From NCBI GenBank assembly GCA_026992075.1, contig JALXAM010000023.1, forward strand, positions 1-64,000: a DNA stretch of 64,000 bases. The letters run 5' to 3'. Positions 41,070 through 50,954 of the stretch are shown here, piece after piece. The position numbers and the translations under genes were made by a program. This DNA comes from Sedimenticola sp. Its GTDB lineage: Bacteria; Pseudomonadota; Gammaproteobacteria; Chromatiales; Chromatiaceae. Numbering within the stretch: the first letter of the stretch is position 1; the number at the start of each line of letters is the position of its first letter. Below the pieces are notes generated by a model. The model did not search any database. It was not told the DNA's origin and saw only the letters and a program-made list of their open reading frames with translations.

Positions 41070-42029
41070 ATGGATCTCAACTTTCTCGAATTCGAACAGC
41101 CCATCGCCGAGCTGGAGGCGAAGATCAGCGAGCTGCGCCTGCTGGGCGATGACGCGGAGATCAACATCCAGGAGGAGATCGAGCGCCTGGAGGAGAAGAG
41201 CCGCAACCTCACCGAGTCGATCTTCTCGGGGCTCACCCCCTGGCAGATCTCTCAGCTCGCCCGCCATCCTTTGCGCCCCTACACTCTGGATTACATCAAA
41301 CGTATCATCGACGACTTCGAACCGCTCCACGGCGACCGCGCCTTCGCCGACGATGCCTCCATCGTCTCCGGCATCGGCCGCCTCGACGGCCGCCCGGTGA
41401 TGGTCATCGGCCATCAGAAGGGGCGGGATACCAAGGAGAAGCTCAAGCGCAACTTCGGCATGCCGCGGCCGGAGGGCTACCGCAAGGCGCTGCGAATGAT
41501 GGAGACTGCCGAGCGCTTCAAGCTGCCGGTGCTCACCTTCATCGACACCCCCGGCGCCTATCCCGGCATCGACGCCGAGGAGCGGGGCCAGAGCGAGGCC
41601 ATCGCCCGTAATCTGCGCGAGATGGCGGGCCTGCGCACGCCCATCGTCGCCACCGTCATCGGAGAGGGAGGGTCCGGAGGAGCCCTAGCCATCGGGGTGG
41701 CGGACCGGCTGCTGATGCTGGAATATGCCACCTACTCGGTGATCTCTCCTGAGGGCTGCGCCTCCATCCTCTGGAAGAGCGCTGAAAAGGCACCCCAGGC
41801 GGCCGAGGCCATGGCCATCACCTCCAGCCGTCTGAAAGAGCTGGGGCTCATCGATGAGATCGTGCCCGAGCCCCTGGGCGGCGCCCATCGCGATCCCGAC
41901 GAGATGGCCGACACCCTCAAGGGAGCGCTGGTGGCCGCCCTGGGAGAGCTCGAGGGCAGGGCTCCCGAAGAGTTGCTCCAGTCCCGTTACGAGCGGCTCA
42001 TGTCCTACGGTGTCTACAGCGAGCAGTAG
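41070..42029 (+). CDS. accA: Acetyl-CoA carboxylase carboxyltransferase subunit alpha
   Basis: A 319-residue subunit that, with AccD, moves carboxyl from biotin to acetyl-CoA to give malonyl-CoA for fatty acids. [19 protein letters not shown], the crotonase-fold blocks [40 protein letters not shown] and [17 protein letters not shown] are diagnostic. The length equals E. coli AccA. It precedes tilS, as is common in Gammaproteobacteria. A pair of REP copies separates them. Confidence 0.97.
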   Translation: MDLNFLEFEQPIAELEAKISELRLLGDDAEINIQEEIERLEEKSRNLTESIFSGLTPWQISQLARHPLRPYTLDYIKRIIDDFEPLHGDRAFADDASIVSGIGRLDGRPVMVIGHQKGRDTKEKLKRNFGMPRPEGYRKALRMMETAERFKLPVLTFIDTPGAYPGIDAEERGQSEAIARNLREMAGLRTPIVATVIGEGGSGGALAIGVADRLLMLEYATYSVISPEGCASILWKSAEKAPQAAEAMAITSSRLKELGLIDEIVPEPLGGAHRDPDEMADTLKGALVAALGELEGRAPEELLQSRYERLMSYGVYSEQ

Positions 42030-42048
42030 GAGGCTGCGCGTGACGATT

Positions 42049-42106
42049 GTCGGGCTGAAGCCCGACCTACGAGAAGAGATCGCTGTAGGTCGGGCTTCAG
42101 CCCGAC
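42049..42106. repeat. Inverted pair of REP-like palindromes between accA and tilS
   Basis: Copies at 42049-42070 and 42085-42106 in opposite orientations, 14 bp apart. The second ends 11 bases before the tilS ATG, so the hairpin could hide the ribosome-binding region if both genes are cotranscribed. Confidence 0.85.
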
Positions 42107-42117
42107 GACTCTGAGCC

Positions 42118-43434
42118 ATGGCGGTCCCATTGCCGCAACGGCTGCTCAAAACCCTCCGCAGGCTGCCACGCCCCCAAGGTTACCTGGTGGCCCTCAGCGG
42201 CGGCCTCGACTCCACCGTTCTGCTCCACCTCATGGTCCGCCTGGGCGGCGAGCTGGAGGTGCCCCTGCGCGCCATTCATGTACATCACGGGTTGCATCCC
42301 GACGCCGAAAGCTGGTCGGCCCACTGCAAGGCGCTCTGCAAGCGGCTCTCGGTTCCTCTCTCCGTCGAGCGGGTGGAGGTGGAGAAGGCACCGCGCCGGA
42401 GCCTGGAGGCGGAGGCGCGCAAGGCGCGCTATCAGGCCATCGCCCGGGCGATGGGTGCCGGCGAGATGGTGCTTCTGGCTCAACATGGCGACGACCAGGC
42501 CGAGACGCTGCTGTTGCAGCTTCTGCGCGGTGCCGGCGTTGCGGGGCTGGCGGCCATGCCGCTTTTGCGCTCCTGGCACGGCGGGTGGCTGGCGCGGCCG
42601 CTGCTGGAAGAGACACGGGAGAGCCTGGAGGCATGGGCCGAAAAGGAGGATCTGGCGTGGCTGGAGGATCCTTCCAACCGCGACCGGCGGCACGCGCGGA
42701 ACTATCTGCGCCATGAGGTGATACCCCTGTTGCGTCGCCGCTGGCCCTCTCTGGCAAAGACCATGGGTCGGTCGGCACGCCACTGCGCCGAGGCGCAGGG
42801 GTTGCTGGAAGAGCTGGCTGTCTGCGATCTGGTGACGGTGGCCACGGTCAACCCATGGCAGCTGAAGCTGCCGCCCCTGGCGCGTCTTTCGTCGGCGCGG
42901 CTCAGAAACCTGTTGCGTCACTGGATGGCGAACCGGGGTGTGATGGCGCCTCCGGAGGAGGTGCTGGCTCGGGTGGAGCGGGAGCTTCTGCCGGCACGCA
43001 CTGACGCGATGCCCGAGATCCACTGGGGCGGTGGTGCGCTGCGCCGGTTCCAGGGTCGGCTCTACCTCTTTCCCGGGCCTTTGCCGGAAGTCTCGGGAGA
43101 AGTGAGGTTTCGCTGGCAGGGGAGGGCGGCGCTGGCGTTGCCTGACGGCCTGGGCAGGTTCGAATTGGTGGGAGAACCGCCGTCGTGGTTTCCCGCAGAA
43201 GGAGCGGAGGTAGGCTTCCGCCAGGCCGGGCTTCGTTGCCGCCCTGCCGGCCACGTCGGCAGCCGCAGCTTCAAGCAACTCTGTCAGGAATTGGGCATTC
43301 CGCCTTGGCTGCGGTCTCGGCTACCCCTGGTGTGGGTGCGGGGGGAGCTGGCGGCGGTGGGGGACTACAGCCTTTGCCAGCCTTTCGCAGGGAAGATGCC
43401 TTTCCGGTGGGAGCGGCCGGACTGGTTGATGTGA
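42118..43434 (+). CDS. tilS: tRNA(Ile)-lysidine synthase
   Basis: A 438-residue N-type ATP pyrophosphatase that turns C34 of the CAU-anticodon tRNA-Ile into lysidine. The PP-loop LVALSGGLDSTVLLHLMV is near residues 25-42; AIHVHHGLHPDAESW and the region LLAQHGDDQAETLLLQLLRGAG are further conserved. DPSNRDRRHARNYLRHEVIP contacts tRNA. The C-terminal domain contains FKQLCQELGIPPWLRSRLPL, which is standard. The ATG follows a REP copy; no strong ribosome-binding site is visible. Confidence 0.95.
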   Translation: MAVPLPQRLLKTLRRLPRPQGYLVALSGGLDSTVLLHLMVRLGGELEVPLRAIHVHHGLHPDAESWSAHCKALCKRLSVPLSVERVEVEKAPRRSLEAEARKARYQAIARAMGAGEMVLLAQHGDDQAETLLLQLLRGAGVAGLAAMPLLRSWHGGWLARPLLEETRESLEAWAEKEDLAWLEDPSNRDRRHARNYLRHEVIPLLRRRWPSLAKTMGRSARHCAEAQGLLEELAVCDLVTVATVNPWQLKLPPLARLSSARLRNLLRHWMANRGVMAPPEEVLARVERELLPARTDAMPEIHWGGGALRRFQGRLYLFPGPLPEVSGEVRFRWQGRAALALPDGLGRFELVGEPPSWFPAEGAEVGFRQAGLRCRPAGHVGSRSFKQLCQELGIPPWLRSRLPLVWVRGELAAVGDYSLCQPFAGKMPFRWERPDWLM

Positions 43435-43452
43435 GGTGTGATCTTGGAACCT

Positions 43453-43528
43453 GCAGGAGCGGCGTCCCCGCCGCGAACCCTGGTGGGCTGAATGGTTTCG
43501 TTGTTCGGCGCGGGGACGCGCCTCCTAC
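43453..43528. repeat. Imperfect palindromic repeat, GTAGGAGCGGC-type
   Basis: A left half GCAGGAGCGGCGTCCCCGC and a right half whose reverse complement reads GTAGGAGGCGCGTCCCCGCG, each also internally self-complementary. It resembles intergenic GTAGGAGCGG-type palindromes of pseudomonads. One copy in the window. Confidence 0.7.
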
Positions 43529-43584
43529 GGTGAAACCCGTGGCGTGCGCCAGGCTTTTTCCGTGCATTCAACGCGCTTTTCCAT

Positions 43585-43613
43585 TTGACCTGCCCGGTTA
43601 ATATCAGTACTTT
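43585..43613 (+). promoter_or_regulatory. Promoter of the ilvB-ilvN-ilvC genes
   Basis: TTGACC (43585-43590), 17 nt, TACTTT (43608-43613), giving a leader of about 55 nt. That is too short for classical attenuation. Confidence 0.6.
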
Positions 43614-43675
43614 ACGATGTTTCGATCTGTGGCCGGCGAGATGCCGGAGAACCTGGTTTTCTGGAGGTGGACAAG

Positions 43676-45409
43676 GTGGAACTGAGTGGCGCGGAAATCG
43701 TTGTCCAGGCGCTGATCGACGAGGGCGTCGAGTACATCTGGGGTTATCCCGGCGGCGCCGTGCTGCACATCTACGACGCCCTCTTCCAACAGAAGAAGAT
43801 TCGTCACATCCTGGTGCGCCACGAGCAGGCCGCCACCCACGCGGCGGACGGATACGCGCGGGCCACTGGCAAGCCGGGTGTGGCGCTGGTCACCTCGGGC
43901 CCAGGTGCCACCAACGCGGTGACCGGCATCGCCACCGCCTACATGGACTCCATTCCCATGGTGGTCCTCACCGGGCAGGTGCCCACCCCCTTCATCGGCA
44001 GCGACGCCTTCCAGGAGGTGGACATCACCGGCATCACCCGCCCCTGCGTGAAGCACAACTTCCTCATCAAGCGGGTGGAGGACATCGCCGAGACCATCGC
44101 CAAGGCCTTCTACATCGCCACCACCGGGCGGCCGGGACCGGTGCTAATCGACATCCCCAAGGATGTCACCGATCCCAACGTGCGCATTCCCTACGAGTAT
44201 CCCAAGAAGATCTCCATGCGCTCCTACAAGCCGGTGGAGAAGGGCCACCCGCGCCAGATCCGCAAGGCGGTGGATCTCATGGTGAAGGCCCGGCGGCCGG
44301 TGATCTACACTGGTGGCGGCGTCATCCTGGGCGACGCCTCGGACGAGCTGCGCCAGCTGGTGGAGATCACCGGTTTTCCCGTTACCCACACCCTCATGGG
44401 GCTGGGGGCGGTGCCTGCGTCCGACAAGCGTTTTCTGGGCATGCTGGGCATGCATGGCACCTACGAGGCCAACATGGCGATGCACGAGTCGGATCTCATC
44501 ATCGCCATCGGTGCCCGTTTCGACGACCGCGTCACCGGCAAGCTGGCCAGCTTCTGCCCGCACGCCAAGATCATCCACGTGGACGTGGATCCGGCCTCCA
44601 TCTCCAAGAACGTGAAGGTGGACGTGCCCATCGTCGGCCAGGTGAAGCCGGTGTTGCGTGACATGGTCAAGGTGCTCAAAGAGCGCAAGACCAAGCCCGA
44701 TGCCAAGGCGCTGGCGGCCTGGTGGGAGCGCATCGAGGGCTGGCGCGCGGTGGAGTGCCTCAGGTACCCGCAGTCGGACAAGGTGATCAAGCCCCAGTAT
44801 GCCATCGAGCTGCTGGCCAAGGTGACCAAGCGGCGCGACTTCTATCTCACCTCGGACGTGGGGCAGCACCAGATGTTCGCCGCCCAGTTCTATCCCTTCG
44901 AGAAGCCACGCCGCTGGATCAACTCGGGCGGCTTGGGCACCATGGGCTTCGGCCTGCCGGCGGCCATGGGGGTGCAGCAGGCCTTTCCCAAGGCCACCGT
45001 GGCCTGTGTCACCGGGGAGGCGAGCATCCAGATGTGCATCCAGGAGCTGGCCACCTGTTCCCAGTACAAGCTGCCGCTGAAGATCATCCTGCTCAACAAC
45101 GGCTACATGGGCATGGTGCGCCAGTGGCAGGAGCTCTTCTACGAGGGGCGTTACTCCCACTCCTATGTGGACGCGCTGCCCGATTTCGCCGCCCTGGCCG
45201 AGACCTACGGCCATGTGGGCATGACCATCGAGGATCCCGCCGATCTGGAGGCCGCTTACAAGGAGGCCTTCGGCATGAAGGACCGGCTGGTGTTCATGAA
45301 CGTGCTGGTGGATCCCGAGGAGAACGTCTATCCCATGATCGAGGCGGGCAAGGGGCATCACGAGATGCACATGTCGCCCTATCTCACTGCGGAAAGGGAG
45401 CTGGCCTGA
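43676..45409 (+). CDS. ilvB: Acetolactate synthase large subunit
   Basis: A 577-residue ThDP- and FAD-dependent enzyme that makes acetolactate and acetohydroxybutyrate, the first common step to valine, leucine and isoleucine. ELSGAEIVVQALIDEGVEYI, GYPGGAVLHIYDAL and the catalytic Glu region LVRHEQAATHAADGYARATG are visible. LASFCPHAKIIHVDVDP marks the FAD domain; the ThDP motif is split between TGEASIQMCIQELAT and LLNNGYMGMVRQWQEL. I use the GTG at 43676, 8 nt after GGAGG (43663-43667). ilvI is an equally fair name. Confidence 0.96.
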   Translation: MELSGAEIVVQALIDEGVEYIWGYPGGAVLHIYDALFQQKKIRHILVRHEQAATHAADGYARATGKPGVALVTSGPGATNAVTGIATAYMDSIPMVVLTGQVPTPFIGSDAFQEVDITGITRPCVKHNFLIKRVEDIAETIAKAFYIATTGRPGPVLIDIPKDVTDPNVRIPYEYPKKISMRSYKPVEKGHPRQIRKAVDLMVKARRPVIYTGGGVILGDASDELRQLVEITGFPVTHTLMGLGAVPASDKRFLGMLGMHGTYEANMAMHESDLIIAIGARFDDRVTGKLASFCPHAKIIHVDVDPASISKNVKVDVPIVGQVKPVLRDMVKVLKERKTKPDAKALAAWWERIEGWRAVECLRYPQSDKVIKPQYAIELLAKVTKRRDFYLTSDVGQHQMFAAQFYPFEKPRRWINSGGLGTMGFGLPAAMGVQQAFPKATVACVTGEASIQMCIQELATCSQYKLPLKIILLNNGYMGMVRQWQELFYEGRYSHSYVDALPDFAALAETYGHVGMTIEDPADLEAAYKEAFGMKDRLVFMNVLVDPEENVYPMIEAGKGHHEMHMSPYLTAERELA

Positions 45410-45900
45410 TGCGACACATCATTTCGGTACTCATCGAGAACGAATCGGGCGCGCTGGCGCGGGTGGCCGGGTTGTTCGCGGCCCGCGGCTACAACATCGA
45501 GTCGCTGACGGTGGCGCCCACCGAGGATCCCACGCTGTCGCGCATGACCCTGGTCACCCACGGGGACGAGCGCATCATCGAGCAGATCGTCAAGCAGCTG
45601 AACAAGCTCATCGATGTGGTGAAGCTGCTGGATCTTTCCGATGGCCCCCACATCGAGCGCGAATTGATGATGGTGAAGGTAAAGGCGGAGAAGGGGATGC
45701 GCGAGGAGCTCAAGCGGCTGGCGGACATTTTCCGGGCCAACATCATCGATGTCACTGCCACCAGCTACACCATCGAGCTCACCGGTCACGGCCACAAGCT
45801 GGATGCCTTTCTGGAGGCGGTTCCCGAGGAGGTGATCATCGAAGTGGTGCGCTCCGGCCCTCTGGGAATCTCTCGCGGTCCCAAGGGGCTGGGGCTCTGA
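45409..45900 (+). CDS. ilvN: Acetolactate synthase small (regulatory) subunit
   Basis: A 163-residue subunit that activates the large subunit and mediates valine feedback. An N-terminal ACT domain (HIISVLIENESGALARVAGL, FAARGYNIESLTVAPTED) and a C-terminal ACT-like domain (KAEKGMREELKRLADIFRAN, DVTATSYTIELTGH) are present. Its ATG shares bases with the ilvB stop (TGATG), so the subunits are translated together in stoichiometry. The sequence resembles IlvH more than the short E. coli IlvN. Confidence 0.96.
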   Translation: MRHIISVLIENESGALARVAGLFAARGYNIESLTVAPTEDPTLSRMTLVTHGDERIIEQIVKQLNKLIDVVKLLDLSDGPHIERELMMVKVKAEKGMREELKRLADIFRANIIDVTATSYTIELTGHGHKLDAFLEAVPEEVIIEVVRSGPLGISRGPKGLGL

Positions 45901-45954
45901 CCCACTCGCTCACCCAATTTCCGGAAGTTTTTTCACATCAAGACAAACAGGTAA

Positions 45955-46974
<1,020 letters not shown>

Positions 46975-46999
46975 GCCGATATCGAGCCGAGCTGGATAC

Positions 47000-47032
47000 A
47001 TTCCGCCTCCTCCCCGAGGGAGGGGGCGGAAT
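47000..47032 (+). terminator. Hairpin after ilvC, possible terminator
   Basis: A 15-bp stem ATTCCGCCTCCTCCC / GGGAGGGGGCGGAAT with one T-G pair and a 3-nt loop. It lacks a T tract, so it may work as a 3'-end stabiliser or with Rho. More GC-rich inverted sequence follows up to 47085. Confidence 0.5.
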
Positions 47033-47142
47033 CGGGGATCCGTGGCCGGAAGGCCGCTCCCCGGGCCCCCGATAACAGGTGGGAGAGAGTGGTCTGAGAA
47101 CGGCGTGCGCAGTTTGCTCGAAACGCGCGTTTCCGCGTCCAA

Positions 47143-47949
47143 TCAATAAATCCAGCCTTCGTTAGTGGGACCCATGCGCGGGTACTCGGCTCCTTTCGGA
47201 ATGGTGAAAGGTTCGTTCGCGGAAAAGCGGGTGAGGGGCAACACCAGCAGCTCCGGGCGACTGGCGCGTCGCCCGATGGTGGTGAGGCGCAGCACCGCAT
47301 CCAGGTAACCGTCTCCATTCACATCCGCATAATCCACCGAGAGTATCCGGTAGCCGGGGGCCCGCGGGTCCTTGCGGCAGACGATACCTTCCGGAGTGGG
47401 GTAGATGCTGCCGCGAAACACCCCGTTCTCGAACCGGCAGTCGTCGTTGTCCGCCTCCTGGGGATGGTGCTCCCGATGCATCATGAACATGGTGAAATCG
47501 GGCATGCCGGGCAGGGGCTCCGGGCAGCTCTGCGGGTCCCGCAACAGCACATAGAGATCGCACCCCGGGCGTAATGGCAGGTCTGCGATCCGGGCGTTCA
47601 TGAAGTCGTAGTCGCTGACGAAATCCTTGTCTCCCCGATGAGGGTTCTGCTTCAAGTAATTGAGATAGCGGCAGTCGTCGTCCGCCTTCAGCCAGAGGCG
47701 GCGTTGTACCCGGTTGCCCCAGTGCCCCGCGCCCGCCAGTAGCCTGCTGTTGAGTTTCTTGCAGTCTCTAGGGATGACGAAGGTCTCCTCCTCGTAACGG
47801 GAGACGGGGAGGGTCAGTTCATATTCCTTCACCTTTTCACCGGTGTAAGGTGCTGCGAACCAGGGGGAGTCGGATCGATTGGGGGCTTCCGCCCATGCGG
47901 TCATCCAGGCTGGAAGGATGACGGATAAAAGAAAGAAGATGCGCTTCAC
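47143..47949 (-). CDS. Secreted protein with a calcium-type DxNxDGxxD repeat, partner of the RND-cNMP transporter
   Basis: A 268-residue exported protein. The GTG at 47949 follows AGGAGG by 8 nt and starts a signal peptide (MKRIFFLLSVILPAWMTAWA). The mature part has several cysteines (RDCKKLN, DDDCRYLN, RPGCDLY, PQSCPEP) that could form disulfides, and near the C-terminus an FG-GAP/EF-like segment SVDYADVNGDGYLDAVLRL. I know no named family. Its GTG overlaps the stop of the upstream transporter gene, so the two are translated together; a periplasmic accessory role is an inference from that. Confidence 0.75.
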   Translation of the reverse strand: MKRIFFLLSVILPAWMTAWAEAPNRSDSPWFAAPYTGEKVKEYELTLPVSRYEEETFVIPRDCKKLNSRLLAGAGHWGNRVQRRLWLKADDDCRYLNYLKQNPHRGDKDFVSDYDFMNARIADLPLRPGCDLYVLLRDPQSCPEPLPGMPDFTMFMMHREHHPQEADNDDCRFENGVFRGSIYPTPEGIVCRKDPRAPGYRILSVDYADVNGDGYLDAVLRLTTIGRRASRPELLVLPLTRFSANEPFTIPKGAEYPRMGPTNEGWIY

Positions 47950-50681
47950 GATCTTTGCCTCCTGGTCTTGATTCCTTGGGCATGTTGCCGGTTGATCATG
48001 CGGATCAGGCGTCGGGCCATGTCGCCGGCGAGGTTGGCGAAGATGCGGGCAGTGATGCGGGGTCGATGGCGCAGGTTGCGCTCGATGCTTTCCCGATTCA
48101 ATACCAGCACCGTGCTCGGTTCCACCACCACCGCATCGGTCTTGCGTGGGATTTCCGCCAGCAACGCCACGTCTCCAAAGACGTCTCCCGGGCTGAATTG
48201 TTCCAGACGTTCGTAGCCTTTGCCGGGCAATGGCAGGCAAGCCTCCACCTTGCCGGTGAGCAGCAGGTAGAGTTCGTCGCTCTCGTCACCCTGATTGAAC
48301 ACATGATCCCCCTTCTGGTAGTGCTGAATGGAGCCGGAAAGAATGAACTGGCGGATCTGCCAGGGATGCAGTCCTTCGAACAGTGGGCTCTTTTCCAGGA
48401 CCTGTTTTCTCAACTGCAGCGAGAGCAGGTCCCAGATGGTGACCAGGCGCAGGGAAGAGATGGCCAGAGGAGTGATGACGAAGTCGGCCAATAGGGCCAT
48501 GAACAGCACCAGGGCTCCCAGCATGCCGAACTGCTCGATGGGCGGAAAGCTGGAACGGAGAAACACCAGGAAGCCGGCGATGAGCGCCAGCGATGTGGAG
48601 ATTACAGGTAGCGCCTCGGAATAGATGGTCTGGTACATGGCGATGCCATGGCTCTTGCTGGCTTTGAGCTCCCGGTTGTAGCGCAGCATGAAGTGCAGCG
48701 TATCGTCCACGGCGATGCCGATGGCGATGGCAGCCGCCATGGTGGTGCCTATGTTGAGGGGCACGCCCAGGAATCCCATGAAGCCGAACATGACCACCAC
48801 GGGAAACAGGTTGGGCAGAGTGGCCAGCAGTCCCACCCGAATTTCGGTGAAAAGCACGCCGATGATGAGGATGATGATCACCAGCAACAGGCCGATGGAT
48901 TGCAGCTGGCCATCGATCATGGCCTGGGTGGCATACAGGGTGAGCACCGAGTCACCGGTGATGTGCGCCTGCAGGCCGGGATCCAGGTTTTCGTGGATGT
49001 ATTCCTGCAGTTCCTGCAATACCTGCTTCAACTGCTCGCTGTCGTAGATGGCATGACGCACCAGGATGCGGGCCTCGCTGTAGTCCTTGGTGACATAGTT
49101 CTTCACCTCGTCATACTTGAGGAAGATCATCAGCTCCGTCACCGCGTCGTCGGATTCCGGCATCACTGGCTCATCCAGTTCCTGGAAGGCGCCATTCAGC
49201 AGGGAGAGGTAGTCGGCGAAGGAGGTGGTGGAGCGGGACCAGCCTTTCCGCTCGATGAACTGCTGAATCTTGGCCAGTTCCTCCAGGTAGCGCACCTTGA
49301 GAAAGGTGTCCTCGATACCAGAGTCCACCACGATGGAGAAGGTTTCCAGACCGGCGAGATCCCGGTTCACCAGATCGATGTGTTGGCGCACCGGAGAGTC
49401 GGATCCCAGACTGTCGATGACGTTGTGGTTGATGTGAATCCTGGGGATGCCGCTCATGGAGGCCAGGGTGAAGACCAGGAACAGCAATATGGTGGCCTTG
49501 CGGTGCCGCCAGAGAAAGTTCCAGTAGGCGCGAGCGATGCGGCGACTTTTCTCTCCATAGATCTTGGCTTTGCCGTCCAGCTGCCATTTGCCCGCGAGTG
49601 AAAGTATCGAGGGGATGAGGATGACGGTGGCCACGAAATTGAATAGGAGTCCCGTGGAGGAAACCAGACCGAACTGCCAGAGCACCTGGATCCGGCTCAG
49701 CCCCACCGAAAGAAAGCCCAGATAGGTGGTGGCGAAGGTGAGCAACACGATGGTGCCCATACGTCGAGCCATGTGTTTGAGCGCTTCCCGGGTGGCCAGT
49801 CCCTGTCGCTGTCCCTGGCGGAATTCGGACAACAGGTGAATATCCTCGGTGGAGCCCACGATCACCAGCAAAATGGGAATGATGGAGGTGACCACGTTCA
49901 GGGGAATGCCTGCCATGGCCATGAACCCTAGGGTCCAGAGGATGCTGAAGCCGGCGCTCAGCAGTGGCAGCAATATGTCGATGAGCTGGCGTAACAGCAG
50001 GAAGAGGGCGATGAGCAGGGCAGCGATGGCCAAAGGAAACAGTCGGGCCTGCTCTTGCCGGATGCGCTGCACGATCTCGCTGCGTACCTCGGGGAAACCG
50101 ATGGTGAATACCTGATCGTAGTGACCTTGTAGAGGGGCGACCGCTTCATCCAGCGCATGGCTGACGGTCTCGTCGTCCCAACTTTCTTTCTTCAGGATGA
50201 TGGCAGCGGCCATTACGTCTCGGATGGGTGAGACCAGCACGTTGCGCAGGAAAGGATTCTTGCGAGCCTCTTCCAGAACTTGCTGCTCCTCTTCAGGGCT
50301 CTGGGGCAGTTTGTCCAGATAAGGTTTCTTGTCCAGGTAACCCTCGACCGTCTTCACCCAAGGAACGCTGAACAGGCTTTCCACACGGTCCACGAAGGGA
50401 AGCTTCTCGATCTCGCCAATTGCCTCCTTCAGCGCTTTCAGCCGTTTCTGCTCTAGCAGACGGGGCGCCTGCAGATAGACCAGCACCGCCTGTTCATCGC
50501 CAAACAGCTCGCGCATGCGGTCATAGAATGCATGCTCCTCATCCTGTTGCACCAGCATCTCCTCTGCGGAGATGCGCACCTGGAGGTCGTCCAGCTTCCA
50601 AGAGAAGACCAGGGACAAAAGAAACAGGATTGCGAGGCCCACCATGGGGTGATCGGCAAAGAAAGAGAGTACGCGGTTCAT
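47946..50681 (-). CDS. RND/MMPL-family transporter fused to a C-terminal cyclic-nucleotide-binding domain
   Basis: A 911-residue inner-membrane protein. Twelve membrane helices are arranged as two RND halves: the first after residue 205 (FPLAIAALLIALFLLLR onwards), the second ending near 745 with the conserved proton-relay-like AIAIGIAVDDTLHFML. Large periplasmic loops follow helix 1 and helix 7. From about 755 a Crp-like domain begins (LFEGLHPWQIRQFILSGSI), with phosphate-cassette-like GDVFGDVALLAEIPRKTDA. The first part resembles HAE3/MMPL lipid exporters. The fusion suggests gating by a cytoplasmic nucleotide signal. The ATG at 50681 is clear. Confidence 0.85.
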   Translation of the reverse strand: MNRVLSFFADHPMVGLAILFLLSLVFSWKLDDLQVRISAEEMLVQQDEEHAFYDRMRELFGDEQAVLVYLQAPRLLEQKRLKALKEAIGEIEKLPFVDRVESLFSVPWVKTVEGYLDKKPYLDKLPQSPEEEQQVLEEARKNPFLRNVLVSPIRDVMAAAIILKKESWDDETVSHALDEAVAPLQGHYDQVFTIGFPEVRSEIVQRIRQEQARLFPLAIAALLIALFLLLRQLIDILLPLLSAGFSILWTLGFMAMAGIPLNVVTSIIPILLVIVGSTEDIHLLSEFRQGQRQGLATREALKHMARRMGTIVLLTFATTYLGFLSVGLSRIQVLWQFGLVSSTGLLFNFVATVILIPSILSLAGKWQLDGKAKIYGEKSRRIARAYWNFLWRHRKATILLFLVFTLASMSGIPRIHINHNVIDSLGSDSPVRQHIDLVNRDLAGLETFSIVVDSGIEDTFLKVRYLEELAKIQQFIERKGWSRSTTSFADYLSLLNGAFQELDEPVMPESDDAVTELMIFLKYDEVKNYVTKDYSEARILVRHAIYDSEQLKQVLQELQEYIHENLDPGLQAHITGDSVLTLYATQAMIDGQLQSIGLLLVIIILIIGVLFTEIRVGLLATLPNLFPVVVMFGFMGFLGVPLNIGTTMAAAIAIGIAVDDTLHFMLRYNRELKASKSHGIAMYQTIYSEALPVISTSLALIAGFLVFLRSSFPPIEQFGMLGALVLFMALLADFVITPLAISSLRLVTIWDLLSLQLRKQVLEKSPLFEGLHPWQIRQFILSGSIQHYQKGDHVFNQGDESDELYLLLTGKVEACLPLPGKGYERLEQFSPGDVFGDVALLAEIPRKTDAVVVEPSTVLVLNRESIERNLRHRPRITARIFANLAGDMARRLIRMINRQHAQGIKTRRQRS

Positions 50682-50936
50682 CTGCGTTCAACCCGCCTGA
50701 TCGAATCAGCCGTCGAGGCCCTGTGCTGAGCGCCACTGTGGGTGGGCATGGAGATCCTGATTTTTGCAGTCTGACGGAAGTCTACTATGGAAGGGGAACG
50801 GCGGTAAGGCTTGGTATCGTTGGCGTGCAGAAGCGGCAGGGTGGCTGGAGGGCAAGAAAAAATGTGACTCCGCACAAGAGATGAAAGGCGGGTGATGCAA
50901 AGGCTGGGTCCGCTCGCGGTCATGGCGCTATACTTG

Positions 50937-50954
50937 GTACCGTCATGACGGTAC
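50937..50954 (+). promoter_or_regulatory. Perfect 18-bp palindrome over the pssA start codon
   Basis: GTACCGTCATGACGGTAC, whose central ATG is the pssA start. A TATACT -10 box at 50929-50934 precedes it, so transcription may begin only a few bases before the ATG. It could be an operator or an mRNA hairpin. The rest of the 263-bp gap shows no other feature. Confidence 0.45.

Noticed and set aside
43617-43685. A 22-codon frame upstream of ilvB, overlapping its start, as a leader peptide
   Set aside because: It contains only one Leu, two Val and no Ile, and no alternative hairpins were seen, so it is not a branched-chain attenuation peptide.
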